In this document: positions 1 to 8,359 of the stretch, piece by piece | How the letters are laid out: every line of letters begins with the position of its first letter | How positions within the stretch are numbered: position 1 is the first letter of the stretch | Source: a bacterium | GTDB taxonomy: Bacteria; Verrucomicrobiota; Verrucomicrobiia; Limisphaerales; J093 | Direction: 5' to 3' | Length of the DNA stretch: 35,647 nt | NCBI GenBank assembly: GCA_021780105.1 | Contig: JAJXZJ010000062.1 | Span: forward strand, 1 to 35,647 | Program-made: the position numbers and the translations under genes | Notes under the pieces: generated by a model | Told to the model about the DNA's origin: nothing | The model's database searches: none | What the model saw: the letters and a program-made list of their open reading frames with translations, nothing else

Positions 1-1
1 G

Positions 2-283
2 GCGGACACGCTGGTGTTCGTCGAGGTGAACCCGGACAGCATCTGCCGGCCGTGTTTTGGGGTGTTCATGAACGCGCCGCTGCGGTTCCAGTTTCTGCCC
101 GCCAGCTACCACGGCCGCGCCGGCGTGAACGCCTTTGCGGACGGGCACCAGGAAATGCACGTCTGGCGCGACAGCCGGACCGTTGATCCGCACATCGTGA
201 ACTACCACCTTCACTTCGCGCCGTCGCCGAACAACCAGGATCTTCTCTGGCTGCAGGCGCACGCGACGCGCCCGTTGAACTGA
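2..283 (+). CDS. C-terminal part of a pseudopilin (prepilin-type, H-x9-DG ending)
   Basis: The frame is open from the left edge to TGA at 281-283, so only the last 93 codons are present and the start lies outside the window. The fragment ends with a His-x9-Asp-Gly motif (HGRAGVNAFADGH), the hallmark of the C-terminus of the large pseudopilin families of Verrucomicrobia and Planctomycetes. Those proteins start with a type IV prepilin cleavage signal; that part cannot be seen here. The full-length pseudopilin at 27706-28617 carries the same ending. By family these are type II secretion/type IV pilus-like minor pilins anchored in the inner membrane. The particular role is unknown. The downstream neighbour is convergent and ends only 7 bases away. 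Confidence 0.75.
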   Translation, partial: ADTLVFVEVNPDSICRPCFGVFMNAPLRFQFLPASYHGRAGVNAFADGHQEMHVWRDSRTVDPHIVNYHLHFAPSPNNQDLLWLQAHATRPLN

Positions 284-290
284 CCGCGCC

Positions 291-1265
291 TCACCAGAAC
301 GCCAGCGCGCCGGTGACCGCCGCCAGCAGCCAGATCACCAGCACCGCGCGGGTGCGGCTCAGCCCGCGCCGCACGAGCCGGTGCGAGAGGTGGTTGTTGT
401 CGCCCACGTAAACCGGCTTGCCCAGCCGCCAGCGCAACACCACCACCCACGCCATGTCGCCCAGCACCACCGCGAGGATCAGCAGCGGATTCAGCACCGC
501 GAGCGCCACCGGATGCTCCTTCGAGTAGAAGTGCGGCAAAATGGCCAGCACGCTCAGCAGGAAGCCAACGAGATGGCTGCCGGCGTCGCCGAGAAACGCG
601 CTGGCCCGCGGGAAGTTGTAAGGCAAAAAGCCGGCCAGCGCGCCGAAGGTGAGAAACCCGATCGCCGCCACCAGATATTGCCCGGCCAGCGCCGCCTTCG
701 CCGCCAGATAAAACGCGCCGATCGCGCCCAATCCGGCGCACAGGCCGTTCATGTTGTCCATGAAGTTGAAGGCGTTGGTGACGGTGACAATCCACAGCAC
801 CGTGGCCACGATGCTGAAGAGTTCGCTCGGCACAAACAACGTGACGCGCACGCCGCTCAGCGCCACCGCCAGCGCCACCAGCACCTGCCCGCCGAACTTC
901 ACCGCCGGGCGCAGCTCGAATTTGTCATCCAGCCAGCCGAGCAGCACCATCCCGGCCGCGCCGCCGAACAACATCGCAAGCTGCCCACCGCGCCGCTCCA
1001 GCCCGTGCGTCAGCGCCGGCGCGGCCGCCGTGTCCGTGCCGTGCAGCGCCAGCGCCAGCGCGCCCAGCAGGATGGGAATCAACATGCCGGTGAACACCGC
1101 CAACCCGCCCGCCAGCGGCACCGGCTCGTGGTGGATTTTGCGGTGCCCCGGATCGTCCACCAGCCCGGTGCGCACGCACCAGGCGCGCCACAACGGCAAC
1201 GCCACCGCCGCCACCGCCGCGCCGCCCAGCATCGCGCCGCCATAGAGATCCAATGGAAAACTCAC
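291..1265 (-). CDS. WecA/MraY-family undecaprenyl-phosphate sugar-1-phosphate transferase
   Basis: Polytopic membrane protein, about 324 residues, of the polyprenyl-phosphate N-acetylhexosamine-1-phosphate transferase family. These enzymes move a sugar-1-phosphate from a UDP-sugar to undecaprenyl phosphate and start surface-glycan or teichoic-like polymer synthesis. Visible family marks: an early VDDPGHRKIH segment (about residue 36), the Asp-Asp pair in WLDDKFEL (113-114), the NAFNFMD block (164-170), YNFPRA...FLGDAGS, and a late HLSHRL loop. The block after NAFNFMD reads NMNG where relatives usually have GxDG. The MraY-specific signature is not obvious, so WecA/TagO-like is preferred. GTG at 1265 gives a complete first membrane helix; ATG at 1232 would cut it, and neither has a clear ribosome site. 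It diverges from the glycerate kinase gene across about 97 bases. Confidence 0.85.
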   Translation of the reverse strand: MSFPLDLYGGAMLGGAAVAAVALPLWRAWCVRTGLVDDPGHRKIHHEPVPLAGGLAVFTGMLIPILLGALALALHGTDTAAAPALTHGLERRGGQLAMLFGGAAGMVLLGWLDDKFELRPAVKFGGQVLVALAVALSGVRVTLFVPSELFSIVATVLWIVTVTNAFNFMDNMNGLCAGLGAIGAFYLAAKAALAGQYLVAAIGFLTFGALAGFLPYNFPRASAFLGDAGSHLVGFLLSVLAILPHFYSKEHPVALAVLNPLLILAVVLGDMAWVVVLRWRLGKPVYVGDNNHLSHRLVRRGLSRTRAVLVIWLLAAVTGALAFW

Positions 1266-1362
1266 GCGCCGCCACTTTGCCGCCGCCCGCCGCCGATTGC
1301 CAGCCCGCACACTCCGCGCTTGCGTCAGGCCGCGGCTTGTCCTCCAATCGGCGTATTGCCGA

Positions 1363-2529
1363 ATGCCCATGCGTCCGCTCCACCGGCCAAAGGTTCCGGC
1401 GTCGGCGACGCAACGCGTCCTCGTCGCACCGGACAAGTTCAAAGGCACGCTGACGGCGACACAAGCCGCCGCGGCGATCGCTGAAGGCTGGCACGCGGCC
1501 CGGCCCGGCGATCTGATCGAATCGCTGCCGATGAGCGACGGCGGCGACGGCTTCGGCGAATTGCTGGGCCGCCAGATTGGCGCCGAGGAGCAGCGTGTAC
1601 GCACCGTGGACGCCGCGCACCGGCCGATCACCGCAAGTTGGTGGTGGAAACCGGGCCGCCGGCTCGCCATCATTGAAACCGCCCGCGTCATCGGCCTCGC
1701 CATGTTGCCGGCGGGGAAATTTCATCCGTTTGAACTCGACACGTTCGGCTTGGGTGTCGTCTTGCGCGACGCCGCGAAACGCCGGCCGCGGCGGTGCCTG
1801 ATCGGCATCGGCGGCAGCGCGACGAACGACGCCGGCTTCGGGCTGGCGCGGGCGCTGGCTTGGCGGTTTCTCGACGCCGCTGGCGCGGAAATCACGAACT
1901 GGCCAGCGTTGCTGCGGCTGGCGCACGTTGTCGAATCGCCGGAAACCCCGTGGCGCGGCCGGCTGATCGTCGCCGTGGACGTGCGCAACCGCCTGCTCGG
2001 CGCGCGCGGGGCGACGCACATTTACGGCCCGCAAAAAGGCATCCGCCCCGAAGATGTCGCGCCGGCCGAGCGCGCGTTGCGACGGTTGGCGCAGGTCGTG
2101 CGGAGGCAGCGTCGCTTCCGCGAGGACCCGGCGTTGGAAGCCGGCGCCGGCGCGGCCGGCGGATTGGGTTTTGGGCTGCGGGTTTTCGCCGGCGCGCAAC
2201 TCGAATCCGGCTTCGGCATTTTCGCCCGCGAGACACGGCTCGCCCGACGGGTGCGCGCGGCGAACCTCGTCATTACCGGCGAGGGTGCGATTGACCGCAC
2301 GACGGTCGCGATGGGCAAGGGTGTCGGCGAACTGGCGCGGTTGTGTCGGCAACTGCGCGTGCCGTGTCTCGGCCTCGGCGGCGTGGTGAATGACGCGGAG
2401 CGCGTGCGCCGGGCGTTCACCAAGGTGGCGGGTATTGCGCCGGAATTGGCCAACGCCGAAACCGCCAAGGCCGACGCCGTGCGCTGGCTGCGCGAACTGG
2501 CACACCGCACCGCGCTGGCGTGGGAATGA
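1363..2529 (+). CDS. Glycerate 2-kinase (GarK/GlxK family)
   Basis: About 388 residues, normal for the family. Glycerate kinases of this type phosphorylate D-glycerate with ATP, linking glyoxylate and sugar-acid breakdown to glycolysis; cytoplasmic. Family motifs appear in order: VLVAPDKFKGTL near the N-terminus, MSDGGDGFGELL (about 57-68), GIGGSATNDAGFG, VAVDVRNRLLG, HIYGPQKG, GAGAAGGLGFG and LVITGEGAID. ATG at 1363 is chosen; ATG at 1369 is equally possible, and the open frame reaches further back but without similarity to the family. The stop overlaps the gluQ start by four bases (ATGA), so the two are probably co-transcribed and translationally coupled. No glyoxylate-pathway partner lies nearby to show the physiological substrate. 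Confidence 0.9.
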   Translation: MPMRPLHRPKVPASATQRVLVAPDKFKGTLTATQAAAAIAEGWHAARPGDLIESLPMSDGGDGFGELLGRQIGAEEQRVRTVDAAHRPITASWWWKPGRRLAIIETARVIGLAMLPAGKFHPFELDTFGLGVVLRDAAKRRPRRCLIGIGGSATNDAGFGLARALAWRFLDAAGAEITNWPALLRLAHVVESPETPWRGRLIVAVDVRNRLLGARGATHIYGPQKGIRPEDVAPAERALRRLAQVVRRQRRFREDPALEAGAGAAGGLGFGLRVFAGAQLESGFGIFARETRLARRVRAANLVITGEGAIDRTTVAMGKGVGELARLCRQLRVPCLGLGGVVNDAERVRRAFTKVAGIAPELANAETAKADAVRWLRELAHRTALAWE

Positions 2530-3470
2530 GCGCGCCCGCCGTGACACACGGCCCCCCCTCGATGTCCGCTCCGCCGGCGGCGGGCTATCGCGGGCGGCTG
2601 GCGCCATCGCCCACGGGCTACCTGCATCTCGGCCACGCCCGGACGTTTTGGACGGCGCAACAGCGCGCCGTGGGCCATCGCGGCGCGCTCATTTTACGCA
2701 ACGAGGACCTTGACCGTGCCCGCTGTAGCGCGGCATTCGTCACGGCGATGATCGAGGACTTGCGCTGGTTCGGCTTCGAGTGGCAGGAAGGTCCGGACGT
2801 GGGCGGTTCGTCCGGGCCCTACGCGCAGAGCGAGCGGCGGCCGTTTTACCGGGCTGCGTTGGCGAGGTTGCAGGCAGACGGTTTTGTCTATCCCTGCACC
2901 TGCTCGCGGCAGGACGTGCGGCGCGCGGCGCAAGCGCCGCATCCGGGCGAGGACGAGCCGGTTTATCCCGGCACCTGCCGCCCGAAAGCGGGTCAAGGAC
3001 GCAAACTCGAATTCGGGAACTGCGGGTTGCACGACGCAACTACGGCGGGTGATTTGACGCCTCACCAAGGCCCGGCCCGGCTGGTCAACTGGCGTTTCCG
3101 TGTGCCGGACGGTGAGACGATCAGCTTCGTTGACGACCGGTGCGGGGCGCAGCAATTCGTCGCCGGCCGCGATTTCGGTGACTTCGTAGTCTGGCGCCAC
3201 GACGGTGTGCCGGCCTACCAACTGGCGTGCGTGGTGGATGATGCGGCGATGCGCGTGACCGAGGTGGTGCGCGGCGAGGATTTGTTGCGGTCCACCGCGC
3301 GACAGCTCTTGCTCTACCGCGCGCTCGATCTGACGCCGCCGGCGTTTTACCATTGTGCGCTGGTGACGGACGACGGCGGCGTTCGGCTGGCCAAGCGGCA
3401 TGACGCATTAAGCCTGAGGGCGCTGCGGCAACGCGGCGCGTCGCCGGCGGATTTGCGGTGGAACTGGTGA
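2526..3470 (+). CDS. gluQ: Glutamyl-Q tRNA(Asp) synthetase
   Basis: A 314-residue protein matching the truncated GluRS paralogue GluQ-RS, which activates glutamate and attaches it to the queuosine of tRNA(Asp) rather than to a tRNA end. It has the Rossmann catalytic core but no anticodon-binding domain; the frame ends right after the core. Seen directly: GRLAPSPTG followed by HLGH (about 34-37, HIGH-type motif), a zinc site CTC (124, 126) with YPGTC (Tyr147, Cys151), and RLAKR (about 287-291) in place of KMSKS. All these are in the positions expected for GluQ. The ATG lies in an ATGA overlap with the glycerate kinase stop; a second ATG at 2562 would also retain the whole catalytic core. tRNA-Gly follows 73 bases downstream under its own promoter. 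Confidence 0.93.
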   Translation: MSAPAVTHGPPSMSAPPAAGYRGRLAPSPTGYLHLGHARTFWTAQQRAVGHRGALILRNEDLDRARCSAAFVTAMIEDLRWFGFEWQEGPDVGGSSGPYAQSERRPFYRAALARLQADGFVYPCTCSRQDVRRAAQAPHPGEDEPVYPGTCRPKAGQGRKLEFGNCGLHDATTAGDLTPHQGPARLVNWRFRVPDGETISFVDDRCGAQQFVAGRDFGDFVVWRHDGVPAYQLACVVDDAAMRVTEVVRGEDLLRSTARQLLLYRALDLTPPAFYHCALVTDDGGVRLAKRHDALSLRALRQRGASPADLRWNW

Positions 3471-3495
3471 CAACGCCGGCGGCGAAAAACTTACC

Positions 3496-3524
3496 TTGCC
3501 AGACGCGGACGATTCCCGTAGTTT
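3496..3524 (+). promoter_or_regulatory. Sigma70-type promoter for tRNA-Gly
   Basis: TTGCCA (3496-3501), 17 bases, then TAGTTT (3519-3524). The -10 box ends 19 bases before the tRNA, a normal distance for a stable-RNA promoter. This is a prediction from sequence match and placement only. Confidence 0.45.
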
Positions 3525-3543
3525 CCGTCCCGCTTCGACGGTA

Positions 3544-3620
3544 GCGAGCGTAGCTCAGTCTGGTAGAGCGTCACCTTGCCAAGGTGAATGTCGAGGGTTC
3601 GAATCCCTTCGCTCGCTCCA
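3544..3620 (+). tRNA. tRNA-Gly (anticodon GCC)
   Basis: A 77-base cloverleaf. The acceptor arms gcgagcg (3544-3550) and cgctcgc (3610-3616) pair fully, followed by discriminator T and an encoded CCA (3618-3620). The D arm begins gctc, the anticodon loop reads ttgccaa (anticodon GCC, glycine), and the T loop ttcgaat is canonical. No hairpin terminator follows; the next 30 bases are merely AT-rich. Confidence 0.97.
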
Positions 3621-3750
3621 TTTTCAATCAAGTAATTTCTGCAAACCAGATTCGCTTTGCCGCCGAATGTGACTGCAAATTCCCTTTCGTATTGGCTGGC
3701 TTGCGATGTGGTGGGTTGATCGGAACGTGCCGTTCGCAACCTGGTCCGAA

Positions 3751-3864
3751 GCCGGCTGGAAGCCGGCACTCCGGCGGGAGTGTCGAGCAGCACCCTTGCG
3801 CCCGGTTTCCCGGTGAACCGGCGGTAGTGCTTGCCGGTTTCGCGCGAATCCGCGACGCTCGCCG
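3751..3864. repeat. Cluster of short inverted repeats in the tRNA-GH32 spacer
   Basis: The 284-base spacer between tRNA-Gly and the GH32 gene has no credible coding frame. It holds a perfect stem gccggc-tggaa-gccggc (3751-3767), immediately followed by actcc-ggcg-ggagt (3768-3781), then a ccggtt/aaccgg pair further on. Stacked GC hairpins like these suggest an interspersed palindromic element or a structured leader. Whether copies exist elsewhere in the genome cannot be seen here. Confidence 0.5.
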
Positions 3865-3904
3865 GACGCATGTCCCTGATCAAAAATTTGGAGAAGCCAA
3901 CACC

Positions 3905-5782
3905 ATGAGAACATTCCGGACAACTGCCCGTGGCTTAACGCGGTTGGTTTTGGCGGCCAACCTGGCTTTCCTGGCCAGTGCCTGCGCGGACGATTTGTGG
4001 ATCGGCAATTTCAGCGTCACCAACTACGGCGCATGGACGGCGACCGGAACGGCATTCAACCTGGGACCCGCGAGCGACGGCCTGCTGCCCAAGTTGGAAA
4101 TCGAAAACGCGGCCGGCGATCAGGTCATCAGCAGTGAGATCGAGGGCGACGGGCCGATGGGAACGCTCACCTCGCCGGAGTTCAAGATTGTGCGGCCCTA
4201 CATTGCCTTTCGCATCGGCGGAGGCGATTACGAGCATGAAACCTGTCTGAACCTGCTCATTCGCGGCCACGTCGTCCGCAGCGCGACGGGCTGGCGGAGT
4301 GATCGTCTGGCGCCCGCCAGTTGGGATGTGCGCCGGTTTCTCGGCCAGATGGCGCAGGTGCAAATTGTGGACGAGGCCAGCGGTGACTGGGGACACATCA
4401 ACGTGGATCACCTAATTCAAACCGACAGCCCGGAGCGCTTGCCGGTGGATGCGGGACCGCTCTACCGGGAGGCGTTGCGCCCGCAGTTTCACTTCACCGC
4501 GCGGCAATGGACCATGAACCGCCTCAATCCGGGGCCGAAGGAGGAAGGCTGGTTGAATGATCTGAACGGGCTGATCTACTACGACGGCGAGTATCATCTC
4601 TTCGCACAACGCTGGTGGAAATGCTGGCTGCATGCGGTCAGCCGTGATCTCATCCACTGGACCGAACTCGAACCGGCCTTCTGGGAGGAAGCCAACGAAA
4701 CCGGCGACCAGTCGGGCACCTGCGTCGTGGATGATCACAACACGTCCGGGCTGTCCCCGGACCCGGCGAAGCCGCCGATGGTGGCATTCTGGTCGCGCAA
4801 CGACAATCGCACCCAGTGCATCTGCTACAGCCTGGATCACGGGCGCACCTGGAAGCACTATGAAAAGAATCCCATCATGGAGTTCCCGGAACGCGATCCG
4901 AAGGTCTTCTGGTATGCGCCCGGCAACCACTGGGTCATGCTGTTGTATGGGAACGGCCAATATCACATCTTGACCTCCACGAACCTGCTTCATTGGCAGG
5001 ACGCGCACCATCCCATCCGCGACTGCTTTGAGTGTCCGGACTTTTTTGAACTGCCGGTGGACGGCAACCGCAGCGAGATGAAATGGGTGCTGATTCAGGG
5101 CAGCGGCAAATACTCGATCGGCAGCTTTGACGGCACCGAATTCAAAGAGGAAACCCCGCGGTTTGCGTGTGACACCGGTCCCAACTTCTACGCCACGCAA
5201 ACGTGGGGCAACACCGAAACTGGCGACGGCCGGCGGATTCAAGCCGCATGGATGCGGCTTTCGTCGTTTCCAGACATGCCGTTCAGCCAGCAGGTGAGCT
5301 TCCCCTGTGAACTGACGCTGCGCAGCACGCCCAACGGTCCCCGGTTGTTTCGCGAACCCATCCGTGAAATTGCCCTGCTCCACCGGGGCCAGGACGCGTG
5401 GACGAATCGCACGGTGCAGGCCGGTGCGACGTTGCCGCTGGAGCCGGAGGGACGCTTGTTCCACATCCGGGCGGAAGTCAGCATTCCGCAAGGCGCCAAA
5501 CTGACGTTCAATATCCGCGGCATCCCGGTGATGCTGACGGGCAGAACCCTGGAATCGGGCACCCCGCCGGCGCCGGTGGCAGACCAAATCAAATCGGTGG
5601 AAATCCTGGTGGACCGCACTTCCATTGAAACGTTCATCAACCGGGGCGAACTTTCATCCACACGATTTATTCTGCCCCAGGACAACGGCCTGTCCGTGAA
5701 AGCGGAAGGCGGCCCGGTCAACATCCAGTCCCTGACGGTATGGCCGCTGAATTCGGCCTGGACGGCGGGCGTGGCAGATTAG
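3905..5782 (+). CDS. Secreted GH32 family glycosidase (levanase/fructan beta-fructosidase-like)
   Basis: About 625 residues. GH32 enzymes hydrolyse beta-fructosides such as levan, inulin or sucrose by a retaining mechanism. The catalytic triad is in place: Asp219 in WLNDLNGL (nucleophile), Asp331 in ERDPKVF (transition-state stabiliser) and Glu376 in the FECPDFF block (acid/base). The five-bladed propeller is followed by a C-terminal beta-sandwich containing a VEILVDRTSIETFIN segment, as in typical GH32. Residues 1-27 form a signal peptide ending near SACADD. An extra beta-rich domain of about 150 residues sits between the signal and the catalytic domain and may bind carbohydrate (inference). 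ATG 3905 is chosen because GGAG lies 11 bases upstream and the signal peptide follows at once. The GH140-like gene starts 93 bases downstream. The exact fructan is not predictable. Confidence 0.9.
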   Translation: MRTFRTTARGLTRLVLAANLAFLASACADDLWIGNFSVTNYGAWTATGTAFNLGPASDGLLPKLEIENAAGDQVISSEIEGDGPMGTLTSPEFKIVRPYIAFRIGGGDYEHETCLNLLIRGHVVRSATGWRSDRLAPASWDVRRFLGQMAQVQIVDEASGDWGHINVDHLIQTDSPERLPVDAGPLYREALRPQFHFTARQWTMNRLNPGPKEEGWLNDLNGLIYYDGEYHLFAQRWWKCWLHAVSRDLIHWTELEPAFWEEANETGDQSGTCVVDDHNTSGLSPDPAKPPMVAFWSRNDNRTQCICYSLDHGRTWKHYEKNPIMEFPERDPKVFWYAPGNHWVMLLYGNGQYHILTSTNLLHWQDAHHPIRDCFECPDFFELPVDGNRSEMKWVLIQGSGKYSIGSFDGTEFKEETPRFACDTGPNFYATQTWGNTETGDGRRIQAAWMRLSSFPDMPFSQQVSFPCELTLRSTPNGPRLFREPIREIALLHRGQDAWTNRTVQAGATLPLEPEGRLFHIRAEVSIPQGAKLTFNIRGIPVMLTGRTLESGTPPAPVADQIKSVEILVDRTSIETFINRGELSSTRFILPQDNGLSVKAEGGPVNIQSLTVWPLNSAWTAGVAD

Positions 5783-5875
5783 AAGCTATTCCCCAAGAAA
5801 TCCAGAGGGCCGCGAGCGCGCCCCTCGGTGCAAACAAGAAATCGCAGTTCAATCCGTGATCCCCGTGCTTCGCCC

Positions 5876-7369
5876 ATGTCACCCAACCCTGCCGGCCTGA
5901 ACGCCGCTCATCAATTTTCACGCCGCCGAAAAACCCGGCACTGCCTCTGGCTTCTGTTGGTGGCGGCCGCGGTGACGTCGCTTTCCGCGGCGGAACCGGC
6001 CGGCCGGCCCGCTGCCTTGCCACAATTGAAAGTCAGCGCAAACCACCGTTTTCTCGTAAAGGCGGACGGCTCGCCGTTCTTCTACCTCGGCGACACCGCC
6101 TGGGAGTTGTTTCACCGGCTCAACCGCGAGGACGCCGCCCGTTACCTGGAGAATCGCGCCCGGAAGGGTTTCACGGTGATCCAGGCCGTGGTGCTGGCAG
6201 AGCTTGACGGCTTGAACGATCCCAATCCCTACGGCCAGCGTCCGCTCCTCGGCAACGACCCCACCCGGCCGAACGAGGCGTATTTCCAGCACGTGGACTG
6301 GATCGTCGCGAAAGCCAACGCACTCGGCCTCTACCTTGGCATGTTGCCGACGTGGGGCGACAAGTGGAACAAAAAGTGGGGCGTCGGCCCGGAGATTTTT
6401 ACGCCGCAAAACGCCGCGGTTTACGGCGCGTGGCTGGGCCGTCGCTACAAGGACGCCAGCATCATCTGGATTTTGGGCGGTGACCGGCCGGTCGAAAACG
6501 ACACGCAGCGGGCCATCCTGGAGGCCATGGCCCGCGGCCTGCGCGAAGGCGACGGCGGCGCGCACCTCATCACGCTGCATCCCACCGGCGCCAACGGTTC
6601 GGCACAGTATTTTCCTGACACCGGCTGGCTGGATTTCAACATGCGCCAGAACGGGCACGCCGCCGAATTCACCGGCCACTACGACCAGACGCGGGCGGAC
6701 TATGACCGCACGCCCGTCAAACCGGTGCTCGATGGCGAGCCGCTTTACGAGGATCACCCGATTTCTTTCGACGCCCAAAAGCTCGGCCACTCCATCGCAG
6801 CGGACGTTCGCCGTCCGCTGTATTGGGATTTGTTCAGCGGCGCGTGCGGCCATACCTACGGCAACCACGCGGTCTGGCAAATGTGGGCGCCGGGCAGAAG
6901 CCCGGTCAACAACCCGCTGATGCCCTGGTTTCAAGCCATTGATCAGCCGGGCGCCGGCCAAATGCAATTTGCCCGCCGGCTCCTCGAATCGCGTCCGTTT
7001 CTGACTCGCATTCCAGACGACTCGGTCATCGTCACCGACCGCGTGCCGACGGCTGTGCCCGGTGCGGGCCGGTATCGGTTTGTCGCCACGCGGGACTCGG
7101 CCGGCAGCTACGCGATGGTTTATGCGCCAGTTGGGCGGAAATTCAGCGTCCACATGAACAAGGTCACGGGGCCGAAGGTCAAGGCGTGGTGGTTCAATCC
7201 GCGCAACGGCGAAGCCACAGTCATCGGCGAATTCCCCAACACCGGCGCGCGGGAGTTCGTTCCACCCGACCTTGGCGAAATGCTCGACTGGGTGCTGGTG
7301 CTCGACGATGCCGCCAAAAACTTCGGGCCGCCCGGCGGCGCGCCCATGGATTCCCGGGACCGCCCATGA
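5876..7369 (+). CDS. Secreted GH140-like glycosidase (apiosidase-like, DUF4038)
   Basis: About 497 residues with a signal peptide (basic RRRKTRH, a hydrophobic stretch, a cleavage region near SAAEP). The body matches the apiosidase-like TIM barrel (formerly DUF4038), with typical [21 protein letters not shown] and [14 protein letters not shown] segments. A C-terminal beta domain of the putative collagen-binding type holds [16 protein letters not shown]. Candidate catalytic acids are Asp203 in GGDRP and Glu288 in DGEPLYE, the positions expected from characterised GH140 apiosidases, which remove apiose side chains from rhamnogalacturonan II. The substrate here is unproven, because many DUF4038 proteins are uncharacterised. 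ATG 5876 is used; the upstream GTG at 5828 would place 16 unlikely residues before the signal. It probably shares a transcript with the GH32 gene. Confidence 0.82.
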   Translation: MSPNPAGLNAAHQFSRRRKTRHCLWLLLVAAAVTSLSAAEPAGRPAALPQLKVSANHRFLVKADGSPFFYLGDTAWELFHRLNREDAARYLENRARKGFTVIQAVVLAELDGLNDPNPYGQRPLLGNDPTRPNEAYFQHVDWIVAKANALGLYLGMLPTWGDKWNKKWGVGPEIFTPQNAAVYGAWLGRRYKDASIIWILGGDRPVENDTQRAILEAMARGLREGDGGAHLITLHPTGANGSAQYFPDTGWLDFNMRQNGHAAEFTGHYDQTRADYDRTPVKPVLDGEPLYEDHPISFDAQKLGHSIAADVRRPLYWDLFSGACGHTYGNHAVWQMWAPGRSPVNNPLMPWFQAIDQPGAGQMQFARRLLESRPFLTRIPDDSVIVTDRVPTAVPGAGRYRFVATRDSAGSYAMVYAPVGRKFSVHMNKVTGPKVKAWWFNPRNGEATVIGEFPNTGAREFVPPDLGEMLDWVLVLDDAAKNFGPPGGAPMDSRDRP

Positions 7370-7523
7370 TTTTGGAAGCTCCACGCGCGTCATGACGTGG
7401 CAGGCCACGAAACAAACCTCGCTGAAGCGAATTGAGGCCGGTGATTTCCGCAACCGCGCCTTGATTCATAAAACCCTTCCGCCGGGGGTGGACGGCCATG
7501 CCGGTTTGCGTCAACATGCACCA

Positions 7524-7832
7524 ATGCGACCGGTGGACATGCAGCCGATTGGCGACGAACTGGCGATCAAGTGGGACGACGGCAGCGAGAGTTACCTACC
7601 TTTGGAAGCGTTGCGCCGGGCGTGTCCCTGCGCCGGTTGCCAGGGCGAGATGGACGTGATGGGGCACCTGCACAAAGGCCCGGAGCAGACACTGACGCCG
7701 GCATCCTTCCAGCTCGCCGGCCTGCAAACCGTGGGCAGTTACGCGGTCCAGCCGATGTGGGCAGACGGCCACAACACCGGCATTTTCACGTTCGACTTCC
7801 TGCGCCGGCTGGCGGAACGCCACGCCGGTTGA
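7524..7832 (+). CDS. DUF971 protein (GBBH-like N-terminal domain)
   Basis: A small protein of 102 residues that is almost entirely a DUF971/gamma-butyrobetaine-hydroxylase-like N-terminal domain. Recognisable parts are LAIKWDDGSESYLPLEALRRACPCAGC, a VGSYAVQPMWADGHNTGIFTFDFLR core and a short tail. The CPCAGC cluster and the histidine in DGHNTG could bind a metal. In other bacteria the domain stands alone or is fused to Mrp/ApbC iron-sulfur carriers, so an Fe-S or metal role is possible, but no function is established. ATG 7524 gives the normal family length; the open frame continues upstream into sequence unlike the family. No strong ribosome site is seen. It lies 154 bases after the GH140-like gene and is probably unrelated to it in function. 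Confidence 0.85.
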   Translation: MRPVDMQPIGDELAIKWDDGSESYLPLEALRRACPCAGCQGEMDVMGHLHKGPEQTLTPASFQLAGLQTVGSYAVQPMWADGHNTGIFTFDFLRRLAERHAG

Positions 7833-7877
7833 ACCACCCGCCTTGGCACGTTTTAGCCGGCAAACGACTGCCCGCAG

Positions 7878-8327
7878 CTACGGCGTGCCGCCGAACGAGG
7901 CGAAATCGTCGAGATCCAGCAGGTCAAACCAGGTGGCAATGTCGTCGCGTTCCGGTGCCACGCGTCGGTGCTCGCCGTTGAAGTAATCCCGGCTGTCGGG
8001 CAGGGTTGGCCCGCGACTCTCCTGAAGCGCCGACCACGCGGCGATTTCCACGTCCGTGCGCGGGGTCGCGGCGTGCGCACTGATCCAGGCGAGCAATTCG
8101 CCGTCACCTTTGCCCCTGGCCACCTCAGCCTTCAAATCCTCAGCCGCGATGCCTGCAAATGTGAAAAACCGCTGGTCCTGCGGACAGGCATAATGGTATT
8201 CGCCATTTTTACCGGCCAGCGTGGCCCGGCACTTGTCGAGCAAACGCGGCAAAATCACGTAACCGCCGAGACGAACGCGCGGACTGCGCGGCGGGCGCGC
8301 AGTCAAATCAACGAATTGTAAACTCAT
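7878..8327 (-). CDS. DUF5069 domain protein
   Basis: A 149-residue soluble protein of the DUF5069 family, common in Verrucomicrobia and of unknown function. It begins MSLQFVDLTARPPRSPRVRLGGYVILPRLLDKCRA, the usual family opening, followed by a middle block GEYHYACPQDQRFFTF and an acidic end DDIATWFDLLDLDDFASFGG. No signal peptide or membrane helix is present. ATG 8327 fits the family start; an extended reading to 8363 would run into the upstream gene. It sits 32 bases after the 571-residue protein gene on the same strand, so the two are probably co-transcribed. Confidence 0.8.
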   Translation of the reverse strand: MSLQFVDLTARPPRSPRVRLGGYVILPRLLDKCRATLAGKNGEYHYACPQDQRFFTFAGIAAEDLKAEVARGKGDGELLAWISAHAATPRTDVEIAAWSALQESRGPTLPDSRDYFNGEHRRVAPERDDIATWFDLLDLDDFASFGGTP

Positions 8328-8359
8328 CGTGCCTGACGATGCCGCAGAAACGCGGCCCG

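Noticed and set aside
1266..1703. N-terminal extension of the WecA-like protein by 146 codons
   Set aside because: Antisense to glycerate kinase, Arg/Ser-rich, with no membrane pattern; the true start is near 1265.
925..2607. Minus-strand frame of about 560 codons across the glycerate kinase gene
   Set aside because: Lacks any family pattern, while the plus strand carries all glycerate kinase motifs.
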